A DNA stretch of 64,000 nucleotides from a bacterium (GTDB taxonomy: Bacteria > Sumerlaeota > Sumerlaeia > SLMS01 > JAHLLQ01). The notes beneath the pieces are model-generated. The model saw only the letters and a list, made by a program, of their open reading frames with translations. It did not search any database and had not been told where the DNA came from. Below, piece by piece: positions 46,538 to 56,176 of this stretch (positions are counted from its first letter, which is position 1; every line of letters begins with the position of its first letter). Where the stretch lies: contig JAHLLQ010000001.1 of the NCBI GenBank assembly GCA_020444065.1, forward strand, positions 1,116,001 to 1,180,000, given 5' to 3'. The position numbers were made by a program, and so were the translations under genes.

Positions 46538-48135
46538 TGACAACGAACGATTCGTCACCTGCCTCGCGCCCTGGCCTGCTTCAGAACTGGCAGTGGCGCA
46601 CTGCCCTGCTTATCGGCCTGGCGGCGCTGGTAGCGTGTGCGATCGTTCATCATCCGAAGACCGGTTGGAACGTCAACACACGGTTGAATCTAGTGTTTGC
46701 GATCGTCGACCAACAGACCTTCGCCATCGACGACTATCACGAACTGGAGCCCTACGCGACGGGCGACAAGGCATTCTACGAAGGCCACTACTACTGCGAC
46801 AAAATCATCGGGCTTTCGCTTCTGGCCGTGCCACCTTACGCGGCGCTGCGAATGGTCGGCTGGAGTCCGACATTCCAGCAAGCGAACTACGCGCTGCGCC
46901 TGCTGGCTGTCTCGATTCCCGGCGCAATTGTCGCCGCACTGATGTGGCTGTTGATGGTGCGACTGGGAGCTGCCCCGCGTCGGGCTCTGTTCGCTGTCGC
47001 GGCGGCGTTCTTCGGAACGATGCTGTTCGGATACTCGACCGTCTTCTACCCCTACCTGCCCGGAATCGCATCGGCGATGGCCGCGCTTTGGATGATTCTT
47101 TTTCCGCGTGCGCGTCGACTGACAGTACGAAACAGCTTCGCGATCGGACTCCTTTGTGGCTTTGCGATGCTGTGCGATCTGACGTTTGGTTTGCTGATCG
47201 TGGGAATCGGAGTGGTGTTCCTGATCCGACTGCTGGATCAAGCGGCTCTCTTCGGCGTGCGGGCCTTTGCAGACATGCGCGGCATGAGTTCGCCGAAGAA
47301 CACCGCATTGAAGATCCTTGCCGCTGGAATCATCGGAGGCATTCTTCCGCTCGCGGTGTTCGTGCTCTACTCGATCAGTATTTTCGGCTCGCCGACGATC
47401 CCGTACGCTTACGAAGTCAGCGATCGGTTTCGCGAAGGCATGCAGGCGGGCCTGATGGGCGTGACGACACCGAGGCTGGCGCCACTCTGGTTTATCACCT
47501 TGCACCCGTTCCGAGGACTCTTCTTCTGGTCCCCGATTCTATTGCTGGCTGCCGGTGGGTCGATCATGCAAACGCGTTCGTCTGGCCGGCGACGGATCAT
47601 CGGATGGCTGGGACTGTGGTGCCTTGTCAGCTATCTGCTGTTCAATGCGGGATATTATATGTGGTGGAGTGGCTGGAGCATGGGGTCGCGACTGCTGCTG
47701 CCCATGTTGGCCGTCACGCCGCTCGGACTGGCCGAGTGGTGCCGCCGCGATCGCGCAAAGGGCCTGTGGTGGACTATTCTTGTGATCGGGACGATCTCGA
47801 TCCTGCTGTCTGCGCCCCTCTCTTTAATCGATCCGCAGATACCCCAAGGCAATGACGACGAGGTCCTGGCAGAAACCACATTCGCCACAGACTTGGAAAT
47901 CCCGCAATTCGTGTATCTGCAGGTTTTCTACAACGGCGAGATCTTGAAGCACCCGGAAGTCTGGATAGCCCGCGGAAATCGTGGCTTGTTTCTTGGCGGC
48001 CTCTTGATTGTGATCGGGCTGTTTGCTGCCGCGGTATTCTGGACTCCGCCAAAGCACTTGCCCTTTGAACGCCTGGAGCTGCCGAGCAAGTCTCTGGATG
48101 GTTCGGCCGGCCCGGCACCTCAACCCATTCGGTGA
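46537..48135 (+). CDS. polytopic membrane protein, GT-C/PMT-like
   Basis: A 532-residue protein with about ten to twelve membrane helices. The early loop contains QQTFAIDDYHELEPYATGDKAF: an acidic pair soon after the first helix, as in GT-C glycosyltransferases. Later parts such as VFYPYLPGIASAMAALWMIL and YNAGYYMWWSGWSMGSRLLLP-like stretch (about 370-395) fit families of predicted glycosyltransferases seen in large-genome bacteria. The C-terminal tail is short and Pro-rich. The start overlaps the sucB stop by one base (TGATG), although a metabolic link to the dehydrogenase is not evident. Confidence 0.75.
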   Translation: MTTNDSSPASRPGLLQNWQWRTALLIGLAALVACAIVHHPKTGWNVNTRLNLVFAIVDQQTFAIDDYHELEPYATGDKAFYEGHYYCDKIIGLSLLAVPPYAALRMVGWSPTFQQANYALRLLAVSIPGAIVAALMWLLMVRLGAAPRRALFAVAAAFFGTMLFGYSTVFYPYLPGIASAMAALWMILFPRARRLTVRNSFAIGLLCGFAMLCDLTFGLLIVGIGVVFLIRLLDQAALFGVRAFADMRGMSSPKNTALKILAAGIIGGILPLAVFVLYSISIFGSPTIPYAYEVSDRFREGMQAGLMGVTTPRLAPLWFITLHPFRGLFFWSPILLLAAGGSIMQTRSSGRRRIIGWLGLWCLVSYLLFNAGYYMWWSGWSMGSRLLLPMLAVTPLGLAEWCRRDRAKGLWWTILVIGTISILLSAPLSLIDPQIPQGNDDEVLAETTFATDLEIPQFVYLQVFYNGEILKHPEVWIARGNRGLFLGGLLIVIGLFAAAVFWTPPKHLPFERLELPSKSLDGSAGPAPQPIR

Positions 48136-48142
48136 TCGTCAA

Positions 48143-49498
48143 ATGATGAGAACTCGTGCATTCCTGATTCTGCTTCTTGCACTTTGCGTGCTGCCGCTCC
48201 ACACGGTGTCGGCTATCGAGCCCGTCCGCCCAACGGACGAAGACACATCGGCCACGGAGGTCGAACTGCCGGAGCGAATCGACTCGGACTGGATTCTGAT
48301 CTACGAGCAGGCTTACGGCGTCGAGGGTCTGTACCTGGACGAGCCACCGGCTGGAGATGACCTGCCGGCACAGTGCCGCGAGAATCTCGCTATGCTGACA
48401 AAGGCGGCTGCGACCTGGGGAATGCTGCACGAAGATCCACCGACGGTGGAAGCCCTCAAAGCGGCAGAGCGCATCGAGGAAGCTCCGCAGTGCCCGCAGG
48501 GTGGAACGTACACATGGAACGAAGACGAGAATCGATTCGACTGCACGACGGGAGGCTCGCACAGCCTCGTCGTGGGGGCGTTGCGGCAGTTGCTCGGAAT
48601 GGAACTGTACGAGGAGCGCGTTGCAACGGCCCCTCTGTCGGTCCGAAAGTCATGGCAGATCATCTACAACGACGAGAAGGCGCCAGAGCTGCTGCATCGC
48701 GAAATCGAGACGCGCATGTTCGCGCTGCGCTATACAGACAGCGCCGAGATTCGCCAGACGATGCGGATCCAGTCTCTCCTGGGTGAATTGAATGCCGCGA
48801 TCGAGTTGGCCACGGCAAGCGAACTGCTGGAGAAGGATCAGGAGATCACGATGAAGGATGTCGGCGCCACCGGGCTGATCGATCGCCTGGAAGCGTTGCC
48901 CGGCCAAGGACGGTACCGTGTGTCGAAGGTCGGCGAACCGCCCGTGGCCGTTTATCCCGATGGCGACATTCCGTACTCGAACCAGGCCATCATCGATAAG
49001 ATGCAGGAACTGGCAGACGGTGCGCTGGAGCAGTATCCCGATTATCCGCCGGCCCTGGCTCTGCGGGCCCGCTACATGGATGGCGAGGAAGCATTGAAGG
49101 GAATCAACAAGGCGATTGAGCTTTGGCCGGACGTGCCGGCGCTTCATGTTCAGCGACTTGCCACGAACGCGCGCTTGAACAGGGTGAAGGACTTCACACC
49201 GGACCTGGACTACTTGCTGGCACGCTTCCCAGCCGCGCCGATTCTGCTGGAAATCGATTCGGCCACGCGTCTCGGCAAGGTGGGTCTCGCGCCGCCGATC
49301 CGAGCCAGCATCACGACTCCCATGGCGACGGTGCGGCCGGAGATTCTGACCGTTCAGTTGTTGGCGATGAAAGCGCTGTCCTCTGCCAACGAGCAGGATC
49401 AGGCGAATGCCCTCTATAAGCGCTTGATCAAGTCACACCCGGGTTACGAACCGCTCGTTTCACCGGATGGTTCGTACAGACGCACAATGCCGCGGTAA
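48143..49498 (+). CDS. exported protein of unknown function
   Basis: A 451-residue protein with a signal sequence in the first 25 residues (FLILLLALCVLPLHTVSA). The mature part is soluble with Cys pairs (PQCPQGGTYTW and RFDCTTGG): this stretch looks like the C-terminal region of pseudopilin-like or ComP-type proteins (CPQGGTYTWNEDENRFDCTTGG type). The rest is helical, with possible TPR-like stretches near ALALRARYMDGEEALKGINKA. ATG at 48143 or 48146 may start it. It follows the PMT-like gene after seven bases, so it belongs to the suc transcript. Confidence 0.75.
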   Translation: MMRTRAFLILLLALCVLPLHTVSAIEPVRPTDEDTSATEVELPERIDSDWILIYEQAYGVEGLYLDEPPAGDDLPAQCRENLAMLTKAAATWGMLHEDPPTVEALKAAERIEEAPQCPQGGTYTWNEDENRFDCTTGGSHSLVVGALRQLLGMELYEERVATAPLSVRKSWQIIYNDEKAPELLHREIETRMFALRYTDSAEIRQTMRIQSLLGELNAAIELATASELLEKDQEITMKDVGATGLIDRLEALPGQGRYRVSKVGEPPVAVYPDGDIPYSNQAIIDKMQELADGALEQYPDYPPALALRARYMDGEEALKGINKAIELWPDVPALHVQRLATNARLNRVKDFTPDLDYLLARFPAAPILLEIDSATRLGKVGLAPPIRASITTPMATVRPEILTVQLLAMKALSSANEQDQANALYKRLIKSHPGYEPLVSPDGSYRRTMPR

Positions 49499-49513
49499 AG
49501 GGGCCGCCTCGAG

Positions 49514-50470
49514 TCAGACGAACTCCTCGCTCTGCTCTTCCGCGTGGTAAGAGGATCGAACCATCGGGCCGCTCTCGACGTGGCCAAGGCCCATCGATTC
49601 GCCCTCTTCCTTCAATTGCCGGAATTCGTCCGGGTGAACGAAGCGCGTGATCGGCAGGTGCTTCTTCGTGGGCTGCAGGTACTGGCCCAAGGTCAGAATA
49701 TCGCAATCGATCGCAACGAGGTCGCGCATCACATCGCGCACGTCGTCGAGGGTCTCGCCCAGGCCCAGCATCAGCCCGGTCTTGGTCTTCAAGCCGGCTT
49801 CCTTCGCCATCGCGAGAACCTGCAGCGACCGCGCGTAAACGGCTTGGGGGCGCACGCGCGTATACAACGACGGCACCGTCTCGATGTTGTGGTTCAGAAT
49901 CTCCGGACGTTCTTCAAAGACAAGGTCGAGTGATTCGCGTTCGCCAAGGAAGTCGGGGATCAGAACCTCGATCCGGCAGTCGGGAGCCTTTGCGCGAATC
50001 TGCCGAATCGTGTCGGCAAAGACGGCCGCGCCCCCATCGGTAAGCTCGTCGCGATTCACGGATGTGATCACCGCGTGGCGAAGCTTCATCGCGCGGATCG
50101 ATTCGGCCACGCGACGCGGCTCGTCCAGATCGAGTTCTGTCGGGCGACCTGTCTTGACGGCGCAGAAGCCGCACGCACGCGTGCATGTGTCGCCGAGAAT
50201 CATGAACGTTGCAGTGCCGCGCGTCCAGCACTCGCCCAGATTCGGGCACTGGGCCTCTTCGCAGACAGTGTTCAGGTGCTTGTCATCGACGAGACTGCGG
50301 ATCTTGGAATAGCCTGCACCGGCCGCAATCCGGCCTCGAATCCAGGGCGGCAGGCGCCGTCCGGTTTCCGCCAACTGCTGAGGCGTCAGGCTTCCGGGAT
50401 GATAGCCGTCGGCCCCTCGCGAGGAATCGCCGGGCTCGAACGAAGGCCGTTCGTCAATGATAACTGGCAC
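49514..50470 (-). CDS. lipA: lipoyl synthase
   Basis: Radical SAM enzyme that inserts sulfur into octanoyl-protein to make the lipoyl cofactor of E2 proteins such as SucB. The 318-residue protein shows the auxiliary cluster cysteines Cys70, Cys75 and Cys81 ([12 protein letters not shown]), the radical SAM motif Cys96-x3-Cys100-x2-Cys103 (CTRACGFC), SVNRDEL, and the C-terminal RSSYHAEE with the conserved serine. The start is GTG at 50470, with a GAAGGG about ten bases upstream. Lipoyl transfer (lipB) is not in the window. It diverges from the xerC/D gene around a branched palindrome. Confidence 0.97.
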   Translation of the reverse strand: MPVIIDERPSFEPGDSSRGADGYHPGSLTPQQLAETGRRLPPWIRGRIAAGAGYSKIRSLVDDKHLNTVCEEAQCPNLGECWTRGTATFMILGDTCTRACGFCAVKTGRPTELDLDEPRRVAESIRAMKLRHAVITSVNRDELTDGGAAVFADTIRQIRAKAPDCRIEVLIPDFLGERESLDLVFEERPEILNHNIETVPSLYTRVRPQAVYARSLQVLAMAKEAGLKTKTGLMLGLGETLDDVRDVMRDLVAIDCDILTLGQYLQPTKKHLPITRFVHPDEFRQLKEEGESMGLGHVESGPMVRSSYHAEEQSEEFV

Positions 50471-50493
50471 GTAACCAATGTCCCTTCAATGTT

Positions 50494-50565
50494 TTGCGTG
50501 GCAGGCAGAGGTGGCCGTCTCCCCCGCCAACGGTCATCCTGGGAAGCATCCCCCGTGCCACGCAA
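50494..50565. repeat. branched palindrome between lipA and xerC/D: structured RNA or REP-like element
   Basis: The outer arms TTGCGTGGCA (50494-50503) and TGCCACGCAA (50556-50565) pair perfectly over ten bases. Inside, TGGCCGT (50512-50518) pairs with ACGGTCA (50530-50536) around an 11-base loop, and GGGA (50541-50544) with TCCC (50549-50552). Together they draw a three-way junction of about 72 bases. The inner stem is fully paired (with one G-U) only in RNA copied in the plus direction, toward xerC/D. The GGCA-rich arms also resemble short palindromic repeats common in planctomycete-like genomes. It begins 23 bases before the lipA start. Confidence 0.5.
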
Positions 50566-50666
50566 GGGAGATTCGGGACTCGCGGTCCGTGGACTGCCAA
50601 ACGCCATCGTCCTTTCCCCTTGCTGTTCTTGGTCTCTTCGAGGGAGCCACGACTCGGAGAAACGCC

Positions 50667-51578
50667 ATGGCCTGGAACATGCCCATCGAGGATGCTTTGG
50701 ATTCGTTTCACACGTTCTTGCGTGTGGAGAAGAATCTCTCGCCGCGCACGCGGGAAGCCTATCGTTACGACCTGGAGCGCTTTCACAAGTACCTGTCGGG
50801 CGACGGAAAAGAGTCGATCGGGCTGAAGGACGTCACGCCCGATCACATTCGGGAATACATGGAGTTTCTTCAGAAGGACCACGGCTACAAGGCCACGACG
50901 CTGTCGCGAGTGGTGGCGTCGGTGCGAGTGTTCTTCGATTTCTGCCTGGAGCAGGAACTGATCGACACAAGCCCGGCCAAGGATGTTCACCGGCCAAAGC
51001 TGCCGAAGAAACTGCCGATCTACCTGATCGAGGAAGAAGTCCGCAAGCTCCTGACGGCTGTGGACACGTCGACATGGATCGGGCGCCGCGACCTGACGAT
51101 GCTCATCACGATGGTCTACACGGGCGTGCGTCTGCAGGAACTGGTGGGGCTCGATACGCTGGACGTGGATTTCTCTCGCGAGACGATCAAGATTCTCGGC
51201 AAGGGCAACAAGGAGCGCCTAGTTCCGATGAACCGGCAGGTTCGCGAAGCGCTCGAGTTGTGGCTGAACGATGCCGAGCGAAAGGTCGCTGATGGAGAGC
51301 GTGCGCTCTTCACCAGTTCGCGAGGGCGCCGGCTGTCCGGACGATCGGTGCAGTACATGGTCGATCGCTACGTGGAACGCGCGGGTATCGACAAGGAACG
51401 CATTTCGCCTCACAAGCTGCGGCACACGTTCGCGACGTTGCTTCATGGTCGCGACGTGGACCTGGTGGATATCCAAGCGCTGATGGGACATGCCTCGATC
51501 GCCAGCACGCAAATCTATACGCACACCGATGCCGGGCGTCTGCAGTCGGCGATCGATCGGTTAGGCATTGGCGATTAG
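50667..51578 (+). CDS. xerC: tyrosine recombinase XerC/XerD
   Basis: Site-specific recombinase that resolves chromosome dimers at dif. The 303-residue protein has the N-terminal SAM-like domain (EDALDSFHTFLRVEKNLSPRT) and the catalytic set Arg155 (TGVRLQELVGL), Lys179 (GKGNKERLVP), His249-x2-Arg252 (HKLRHTFATLL), His275 (MGHASIASTQ) and Tyr284 (QIYTHTD). Length and motifs match chromosomal Xer proteins, not phage integrases; I cannot separate XerC from XerD by eye. I took ATG at 50667 for the normal N-terminus. Its stop overlaps the stop of the facing MMPL gene by four bases. Confidence 0.92.
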   Translation: MAWNMPIEDALDSFHTFLRVEKNLSPRTREAYRYDLERFHKYLSGDGKESIGLKDVTPDHIREYMEFLQKDHGYKATTLSRVVASVRVFFDFCLEQELIDTSPAKDVHRPKLPKKLPIYLIEEEVRKLLTAVDTSTWIGRRDLTMLITMVYTGVRLQELVGLDTLDVDFSRETIKILGKGNKERLVPMNRQVREALELWLNDAERKVADGERALFTSSRGRRLSGRSVQYMVDRYVERAGIDKERISPHKLRHTFATLLHGRDVDLVDIQALMGHASIASTQIYTHTDAGRLQSAIDRLGIGD

Positions 51579-53605
51579 GCGCGTCGCTTCTCCAGCGACG
51601 GAAGCAAGACAACATCCGCGAAACAAGCTGCAGCAATGGTGACACCGGCCAGCATTCCGAAGTGCTGAAGCGACGGTAGCGTCGTCAGCGCCAGTCCACT
51701 GAACAGGATCGTTCCGACGACACCGGCAAGCACGATTGCCCGCGAGCGGTGCGCAACTGTCTCGGGATGAGCAAGCGATGCCAGCATGAAGACCGTTGAG
51801 TTCACGACGAATCCGAAGAGCATCGAGAAGAGCTGCGAGTTCGTCATGTCGACCGCCCATCCGGTCACGGCGAAAAGCAGCACGGTGGCGGCGAATGGGA
51901 CAAGATTAACGGCCAATGCGATCAAGCCCGTCGCGAACGATCTGAGGAGGAAAGCGATGCAAACGGCGACGAGCAGCAATGATAGAGCGAAACTGCGGGC
52001 TGCTTCCTGCAGAATGCGAAGCTGAACGTCCATCAGGTTTGCGACGGTACCCGTGACGCGGCGCTCAGGGGAGTCGCCTTCGATCTGTTCGCGAATGCTT
52101 TCGATCTGCTTGCCCGGCAATTGAGGAATGATCACACGCACAAGCGTCGCATCGCCGTGAATGAAGGCCTTCGCTGCTTCCGGAGGCGTCTCCGCCAATT
52201 GACGCATTCGTTCAAGGAGCGAGACGTCATCGTGCGCCGCTTGCTGCAGATCCAGCCAGGCAGCGGGACCAATGACAGTTGCACCTTGAGGGGTAAGTTC
52301 CCTGGCAATCTGCCTTTCTGCTTCAAAGTCGCCGGCCAGGCCGTCGGGAGATTCAATTCGTACAAGCAGCCCAAGGCTGCCGCCGAATGCCTGATCGATT
52401 CGCGACAGCGTTTGAGCCAGTTCCGAACTGGCGGGCAACTGGCGCGCGATGTTGGCCTCGGTCTGGATGAAACGAAGCGCTCCCCCGCCGGCGAGGAGTA
52501 GAAGGAGCGTCAGCGCGATTCCCAGCGCTCGAGGTAGTCGTCCGATCTTCAATCGCTGAAGCAACTTCGGTCCTTCCGACTGAGGGCTGCAGCGCACCCA
52601 GTCCATTCCGCGCGGCAGAGCAAATCGCGAGAATCCCCATCCGACGATGACGGCCATCGGCAACGTCCATCCGATCGTCCGGAGGAATGGAAATGCCGCC
52701 ATTGCCAGAGCCAGGAGCGATACGGCGGTCGTGATCATCGCGAAGAAGAAGGGGCGGCTGAGTTTCCTTGCGGCAGCAGCAAAGTGAGTCCGCTCCGAGG
52801 CAGATTCGCTCCACAAATGCACAAACGTTTCCAGTCCGATCACTGCTAGAAACGGGAGCGCACCCAGTTGTGCTCCGTTCAACGAGAGCCCGAGCCAGCC
52901 GCACAGGCCAATCCATGCAGCGCCAGGGAGCAATCCGCTGAGTGCAAGACCGACAATCCCCCACAAATTGCGGAAGATCAGGAACCCCAGCAGCACAATG
53001 GCGACGGCAAGGTACACTCCGATGCGAATCATGTTCGCCTGAACCAGGCGATCGAGTTCGACATTGAAGGCAACCGGGCCACCAATCGTCCAATCGCCGT
53101 TGCGGTCGGCAAGATCCCGCACCTCTGCAAGAAGCTTGCTGCGCGCCGCGCTGTCGCCGGCAGAAACCCATGCGAACAGCCGAATAGACCGTCCATCGCG
53201 CCCCAGCAGCGTGCCGCGCGCGAATCGAGAATCGAGAATCGTCTCCTGCAAATTTGGATCGGGGATTTTCTCGGCACTTGGGCCGAGGGATTGCGCCAAC
53301 GTTGGCAACGCATCGACGCGTGCCACGCTAGGTACCGCGGTCAATTCATCGGCGAGTTGTTGCTGGGCCTGCCATTGGCTCGAGTCGAACGGATCGACAT
53401 CGAACCGAACGAAAGAAACATATTCGTCCGGCCCGAACTCGTCGAGTGTCTGGCGATGCAACTCCGCAGCGGGCGTGTGCGGCGCCGTCCACGTAGCGGG
53501 GCTGTTGTCGATTCGTGCCCGCACGGCTCCGAAGGCGAGAACGACTGTGAGCGCCACCCAAAAGACCGCCCACAGTCGTTCCCGGCTATCCGGATTCGTC
53601 GCCAT
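51575..53605 (-). CDS. MMPL/RND-superfamily membrane transporter
   Basis: A 676-residue protein of the MMPL/RND type: an N-terminal helix (LWAVFWVALTVVLAFGAV), a large extracytoplasmic loop (about 30-200), a bundle of about five helices (205-345), a second loop (390-540) and a second bundle to the end. The repeated halves are typical of RND permeases; the total length is near the small end for the family (usually 750-1000). ATG at 53605 overlaps the upstream gene by 20 bases. It is the third gene of a lipoprotein-rich operon, so export or assembly of an envelope lipid or lipoprotein is a reasonable guess. Confidence 0.85.
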   Translation of the reverse strand: MATNPDSRERLWAVFWVALTVVLAFGAVRARIDNSPATWTAPHTPAAELHRQTLDEFGPDEYVSFVRFDVDPFDSSQWQAQQQLADELTAVPSVARVDALPTLAQSLGPSAEKIPDPNLQETILDSRFARGTLLGRDGRSIRLFAWVSAGDSAARSKLLAEVRDLADRNGDWTIGGPVAFNVELDRLVQANMIRIGVYLAVAIVLLGFLIFRNLWGIVGLALSGLLPGAAWIGLCGWLGLSLNGAQLGALPFLAVIGLETFVHLWSESASERTHFAAAARKLSRPFFFAMITTAVSLLALAMAAFPFLRTIGWTLPMAVIVGWGFSRFALPRGMDWVRCSPQSEGPKLLQRLKIGRLPRALGIALTLLLLLAGGGALRFIQTEANIARQLPASSELAQTLSRIDQAFGGSLGLLVRIESPDGLAGDFEAERQIARELTPQGATVIGPAAWLDLQQAAHDDVSLLERMRQLAETPPEAAKAFIHGDATLVRVIIPQLPGKQIESIREQIEGDSPERRVTGTVANLMDVQLRILQEAARSFALSLLLVAVCIAFLLRSFATGLIALAVNLVPFAATVLLFAVTGWAVDMTNSQLFSMLFGFVVNSTVFMLASLAHPETVAHRSRAIVLAGVVGTILFSGLALTTLPSLQHFGMLAGVTIAAACFADVVLLPSLEKRRA

Positions 53606-54428
53606 CGACTTCACTCCACTCCTTCCAAAGCGCATAGGCTTCATCCCGATTCTCCGCATCGCGCGGGAAACGGTTTGGCTCCGCGAGCGCATGATCGAGC
53701 ACCTCGATTGCCTCTCGCGTTCTTTCCTGCGCCTTCAATATCTGCGCGAGCACGATGGCTGCCTCGATGGAAGGCTCTTCTTCATACGCCAGACGCGCGA
53801 ATGCCTCCCCATCGGTCAAAGAGCTGCTCGGCTCGCCGATACTCATCGTCTTGGCAATCCAGGGCAGCGTAGCCAAGCGGTAGTTCAAAATCGCCATCGC
53901 GAGATTAGCTGTGGGGTTATGGGGGTCCGCTCCGAGGGCCGCCCGGGCAGCCTCCAGGGTTTCGTCCGCCTGGCCGGCACGCGAGAACATCGGCTGCAGG
54001 TGAATCGTCGTTCCGAGCGCCCAGGCGTACCAAGTGTTCGTTTCGGCATCCTGCGGCTCCAGTCGCGTGGCCTCTGTTGCATACTCGAGAGAACTGAGAG
54101 CGGAGAGAGCGCGTTGGTCTTCCTCGTGAGGGTGGTGCAGGAAGACGCCGTCGGCTTCGGCGCGTGCCGCGCGCCAAAGGGCATCCGGATTTGCGGGATT
54201 TTCCGCCACCAGATGGAGGGCAAGCTCACGCGATGCGCGAAGATCCATGGATTCGCGCAACACATCGACACGGGCGAGTTCCTTGGCGACAAACCCGCGA
54301 TCCTGCTCGGGACGCGGCAGCGCCATGACTTCCTGCCACTTCGTTACGTTATAGCCCGCCGCGCATCCGCTCAGCAGGAGTGCCATCAGTATCGGAAACA
54401 TCCGCCACATTATCGGAAGCCTCTCCAT
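53586..54428 (-). CDS. TPR-rich lipoprotein
   Basis: A 280-residue predicted lipoprotein. The signal sequence ends LLLSGCAA, a canonical lipobox (Cys at about residue 22). The mature part consists of helical repeats of TPR size: ASRELALHLVAENPANPDALW, YATEATRLEPQDAETNTWYAW, TLEAARAALGADPHNPTANLA and IEVLDHALAEPNRFPRDAENR, each read within one repeat. It may be tethered to a membrane as a scaffold for the MMPL transporter encoded next. Start codons at 54428, 54410 and 54401 are possible; all overlap the C-terminal coding part of the preceding gene by at least 50 bases. Confidence 0.85.
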   Translation of the reverse strand: MERLPIMWRMFPILMALLLSGCAAGYNVTKWQEVMALPRPEQDRGFVAKELARVDVLRESMDLRASRELALHLVAENPANPDALWRAARAEADGVFLHHPHEEDQRALSALSSLEYATEATRLEPQDAETNTWYAWALGTTIHLQPMFSRAGQADETLEAARAALGADPHNPTANLAMAILNYRLATLPWIAKTMSIGEPSSSLTDGEAFARLAYEEEPSIEAAIVLAQILKAQERTREAIEVLDHALAEPNRFPRDAENRDEAYALWKEWSEVDGDESG

Positions 54429-55950
54429 TCAGTGGGATTCGTAGCATGGTCTCGAGAAGACCGGGATCGTCGTAGTCGTACTGATCGAAATGAACAAGGT
54501 GCAGGCCAGGAGCGCGAGGCGTCCCGGCGTGGAAGATACCGGATGGATAGAGCATCAGGGCCTCGGGACGGTCTGCGCCGCGCACGAGTCCATCACGATC
54601 GTAGAGCGAAACCGTGTCGCCGCCCCACGCCAGTTGTTCAAGTTCTTGTGAGGGCAACAGCGAATACTCCGCGGCCGTTTCGTACGCAGGAATCCACTCC
54701 TCAAAACGAACAGCGGCGATCAGATGGAATCCACTCCGCACGTAGGCAATGGGGTGTGGATTATCTGGAAAGAACTCGCCACCAGTTTCCGGCACGATTG
54801 GATCGATGCGTCCTTTGATGTGGCGCGCGATGGTGTACTTGCCCTGCTCCGGATCGCCGTAGAGGCGTTCGGCGCTCTGCTCAACGCGATCGAGCGGATA
54901 CAGGCGGTGGTAGCATCCGCATGCGTAGACAGCTTCGGAAACCAGCGGCCGATTGCCTTCATCCAGCGTGATGCGGATCAACTGCCCTTCGGAACGTCCG
55001 GCTTCCGGATCGTTGTGCTTTAGCTCGGGATGGTCATGATACCAAAAGGAGTAATTCATCTGGTTGAGCCACCGACCATCGACGAAGGCACGCGTGACGT
55101 GACCATAAAGCGATGGCCGCGATTCATCGATCTCCGCGACGGGATCGCCCTTTCGATTGGGAATCAACCCCACACGTCCGGGTATGTCGTCGCGAAAATC
55201 GGGCGGTCCATCTTCGGGAACTTCCTGCGCGATGATCGGCGCGTAGAGAGCCAGAAGTTCCTCGTCCGTCGCCGACGCAAGATGATCCAGCGTCGCCAGG
55301 TCGCGCGTGTAGTCGGGCTCGTACAAAACGGCCTTCGGGAAGTCGCGCCAGTTCTCGCCGCGCCATTCCTCCTTGGCGTGGTGCGAAATCCAGGCATTCA
55401 CGAAGGGCACGGCAGGCAGCGCGGACAGCATCCGCCAGATCCGGCCGTCTTGCTTGTCAAAGCCCGGCGTCGCATCCGTCATGGCATCGAGCCAAGCCTC
55501 GCACTCCTCCGGCGTCTCCAGCCTCGAAACAGCCTCTAACTCCAACTGCCCCGCCAGTGACAGCTCATCCTCGTCGACCGAAACAGGGGCCAATCCCTCC
55601 GCGTCGATCCTAAGGTTCTGGGCCCCGATGTCCAGCATGTGCCGAATTGCGACCACGGCATTTTCACGGAAGATGACCGGGTGATTCACCTGGTCCTTGA
55701 GCAGATGAAGCCGCAGACGAGTCTCCGAATCGACTCCCAGCCAGGGGCGTTCATCGATCGTCTGGTGGGCAATGTTCCAGGTGGTGGACTCGTGGCGGGC
55801 ATCCTGCTCCAACTCGCGAAATCCATCGGCGGCCGGTGGCTCGGGCAACAGGCCCGGGGCGCCAGAGGACGCGCACCCTGCCAGAAGCGCCACAATGGCC
55901 AGGGCAGCCAGAGCGGCAATGCGGTTGATGTGCAGATTCGAGATTCTCAT
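54349..55950 (-). CDS. large lipoprotein of unknown function
   Basis: A 533-residue predicted lipoprotein with the signal segment ending IVALLAGCASS (canonical lipobox). The mature protein is acidic and contains YACGCYHRLYPLDRVEQSAE with two cysteines near the middle, plus FHLIAAVRFEEWIPAYETAAEY. I recognise no domain. ATG at 55950 is preferred over 55959 for the typical Lys/Arg-then-hydrophobic start (MRISNLHINRIAALAALAIV). Its 3' end overlaps the next gene's start by up to 80 bases, which ties the two together. Divergent from the 56177 gene. Confidence 0.75.
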   Translation of the reverse strand: MRISNLHINRIAALAALAIVALLAGCASSGAPGLLPEPPAADGFRELEQDARHESTTWNIAHQTIDERPWLGVDSETRLRLHLLKDQVNHPVIFRENAVVAIRHMLDIGAQNLRIDAEGLAPVSVDEDELSLAGQLELEAVSRLETPEECEAWLDAMTDATPGFDKQDGRIWRMLSALPAVPFVNAWISHHAKEEWRGENWRDFPKAVLYEPDYTRDLATLDHLASATDEELLALYAPIIAQEVPEDGPPDFRDDIPGRVGLIPNRKGDPVAEIDESRPSLYGHVTRAFVDGRWLNQMNYSFWYHDHPELKHNDPEAGRSEGQLIRITLDEGNRPLVSEAVYACGCYHRLYPLDRVEQSAERLYGDPEQGKYTIARHIKGRIDPIVPETGGEFFPDNPHPIAYVRSGFHLIAAVRFEEWIPAYETAAEYSLLPSQELEQLAWGGDTVSLYDRDGLVRGADRPEALMLYPSGIFHAGTPRAPGLHLVHFDQYDYDDPGLLETMLRIPLNGEASDNVADVSDTDGTPAERMRGGL

Positions 55951-56176
55951 ACGACCCAATCGCTCCCAGCGAAACAGACTTCCCCAAAGGCTCAGGCAAA
56001 GTCTTTGCCATGGCTGAAGTCGCCTGTTGGCAGGCTTCTTCGGAAGTTTCTACCCGAGGATCGTGAAAAGATTGCCGCGTATTCCTCCCCTGGGGGGCGA
56101 TTCTGCGGGCAGAATGTGGAACCGGCCTTGCTCTCGATTCAGCGGCTGGAACTATTCCCCGAGTTGGAGAACCCGT

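Noticed and set aside
50490-50570. 4.5S SRP RNA or other known small RNA
   Set aside because: A fragment with UCUCCC and GGGAAGCA looked like part of the SRP RNA, but the GGAA tetraloop and symmetric loop are absent and the fold is branched instead of a rod.
50667-51578. The tyrosine recombinase as a phage or island integrase
   Set aside because: Length, motif spacing and context fit chromosomal XerC/D, and I see no attachment-site repeats or phage genes nearby.
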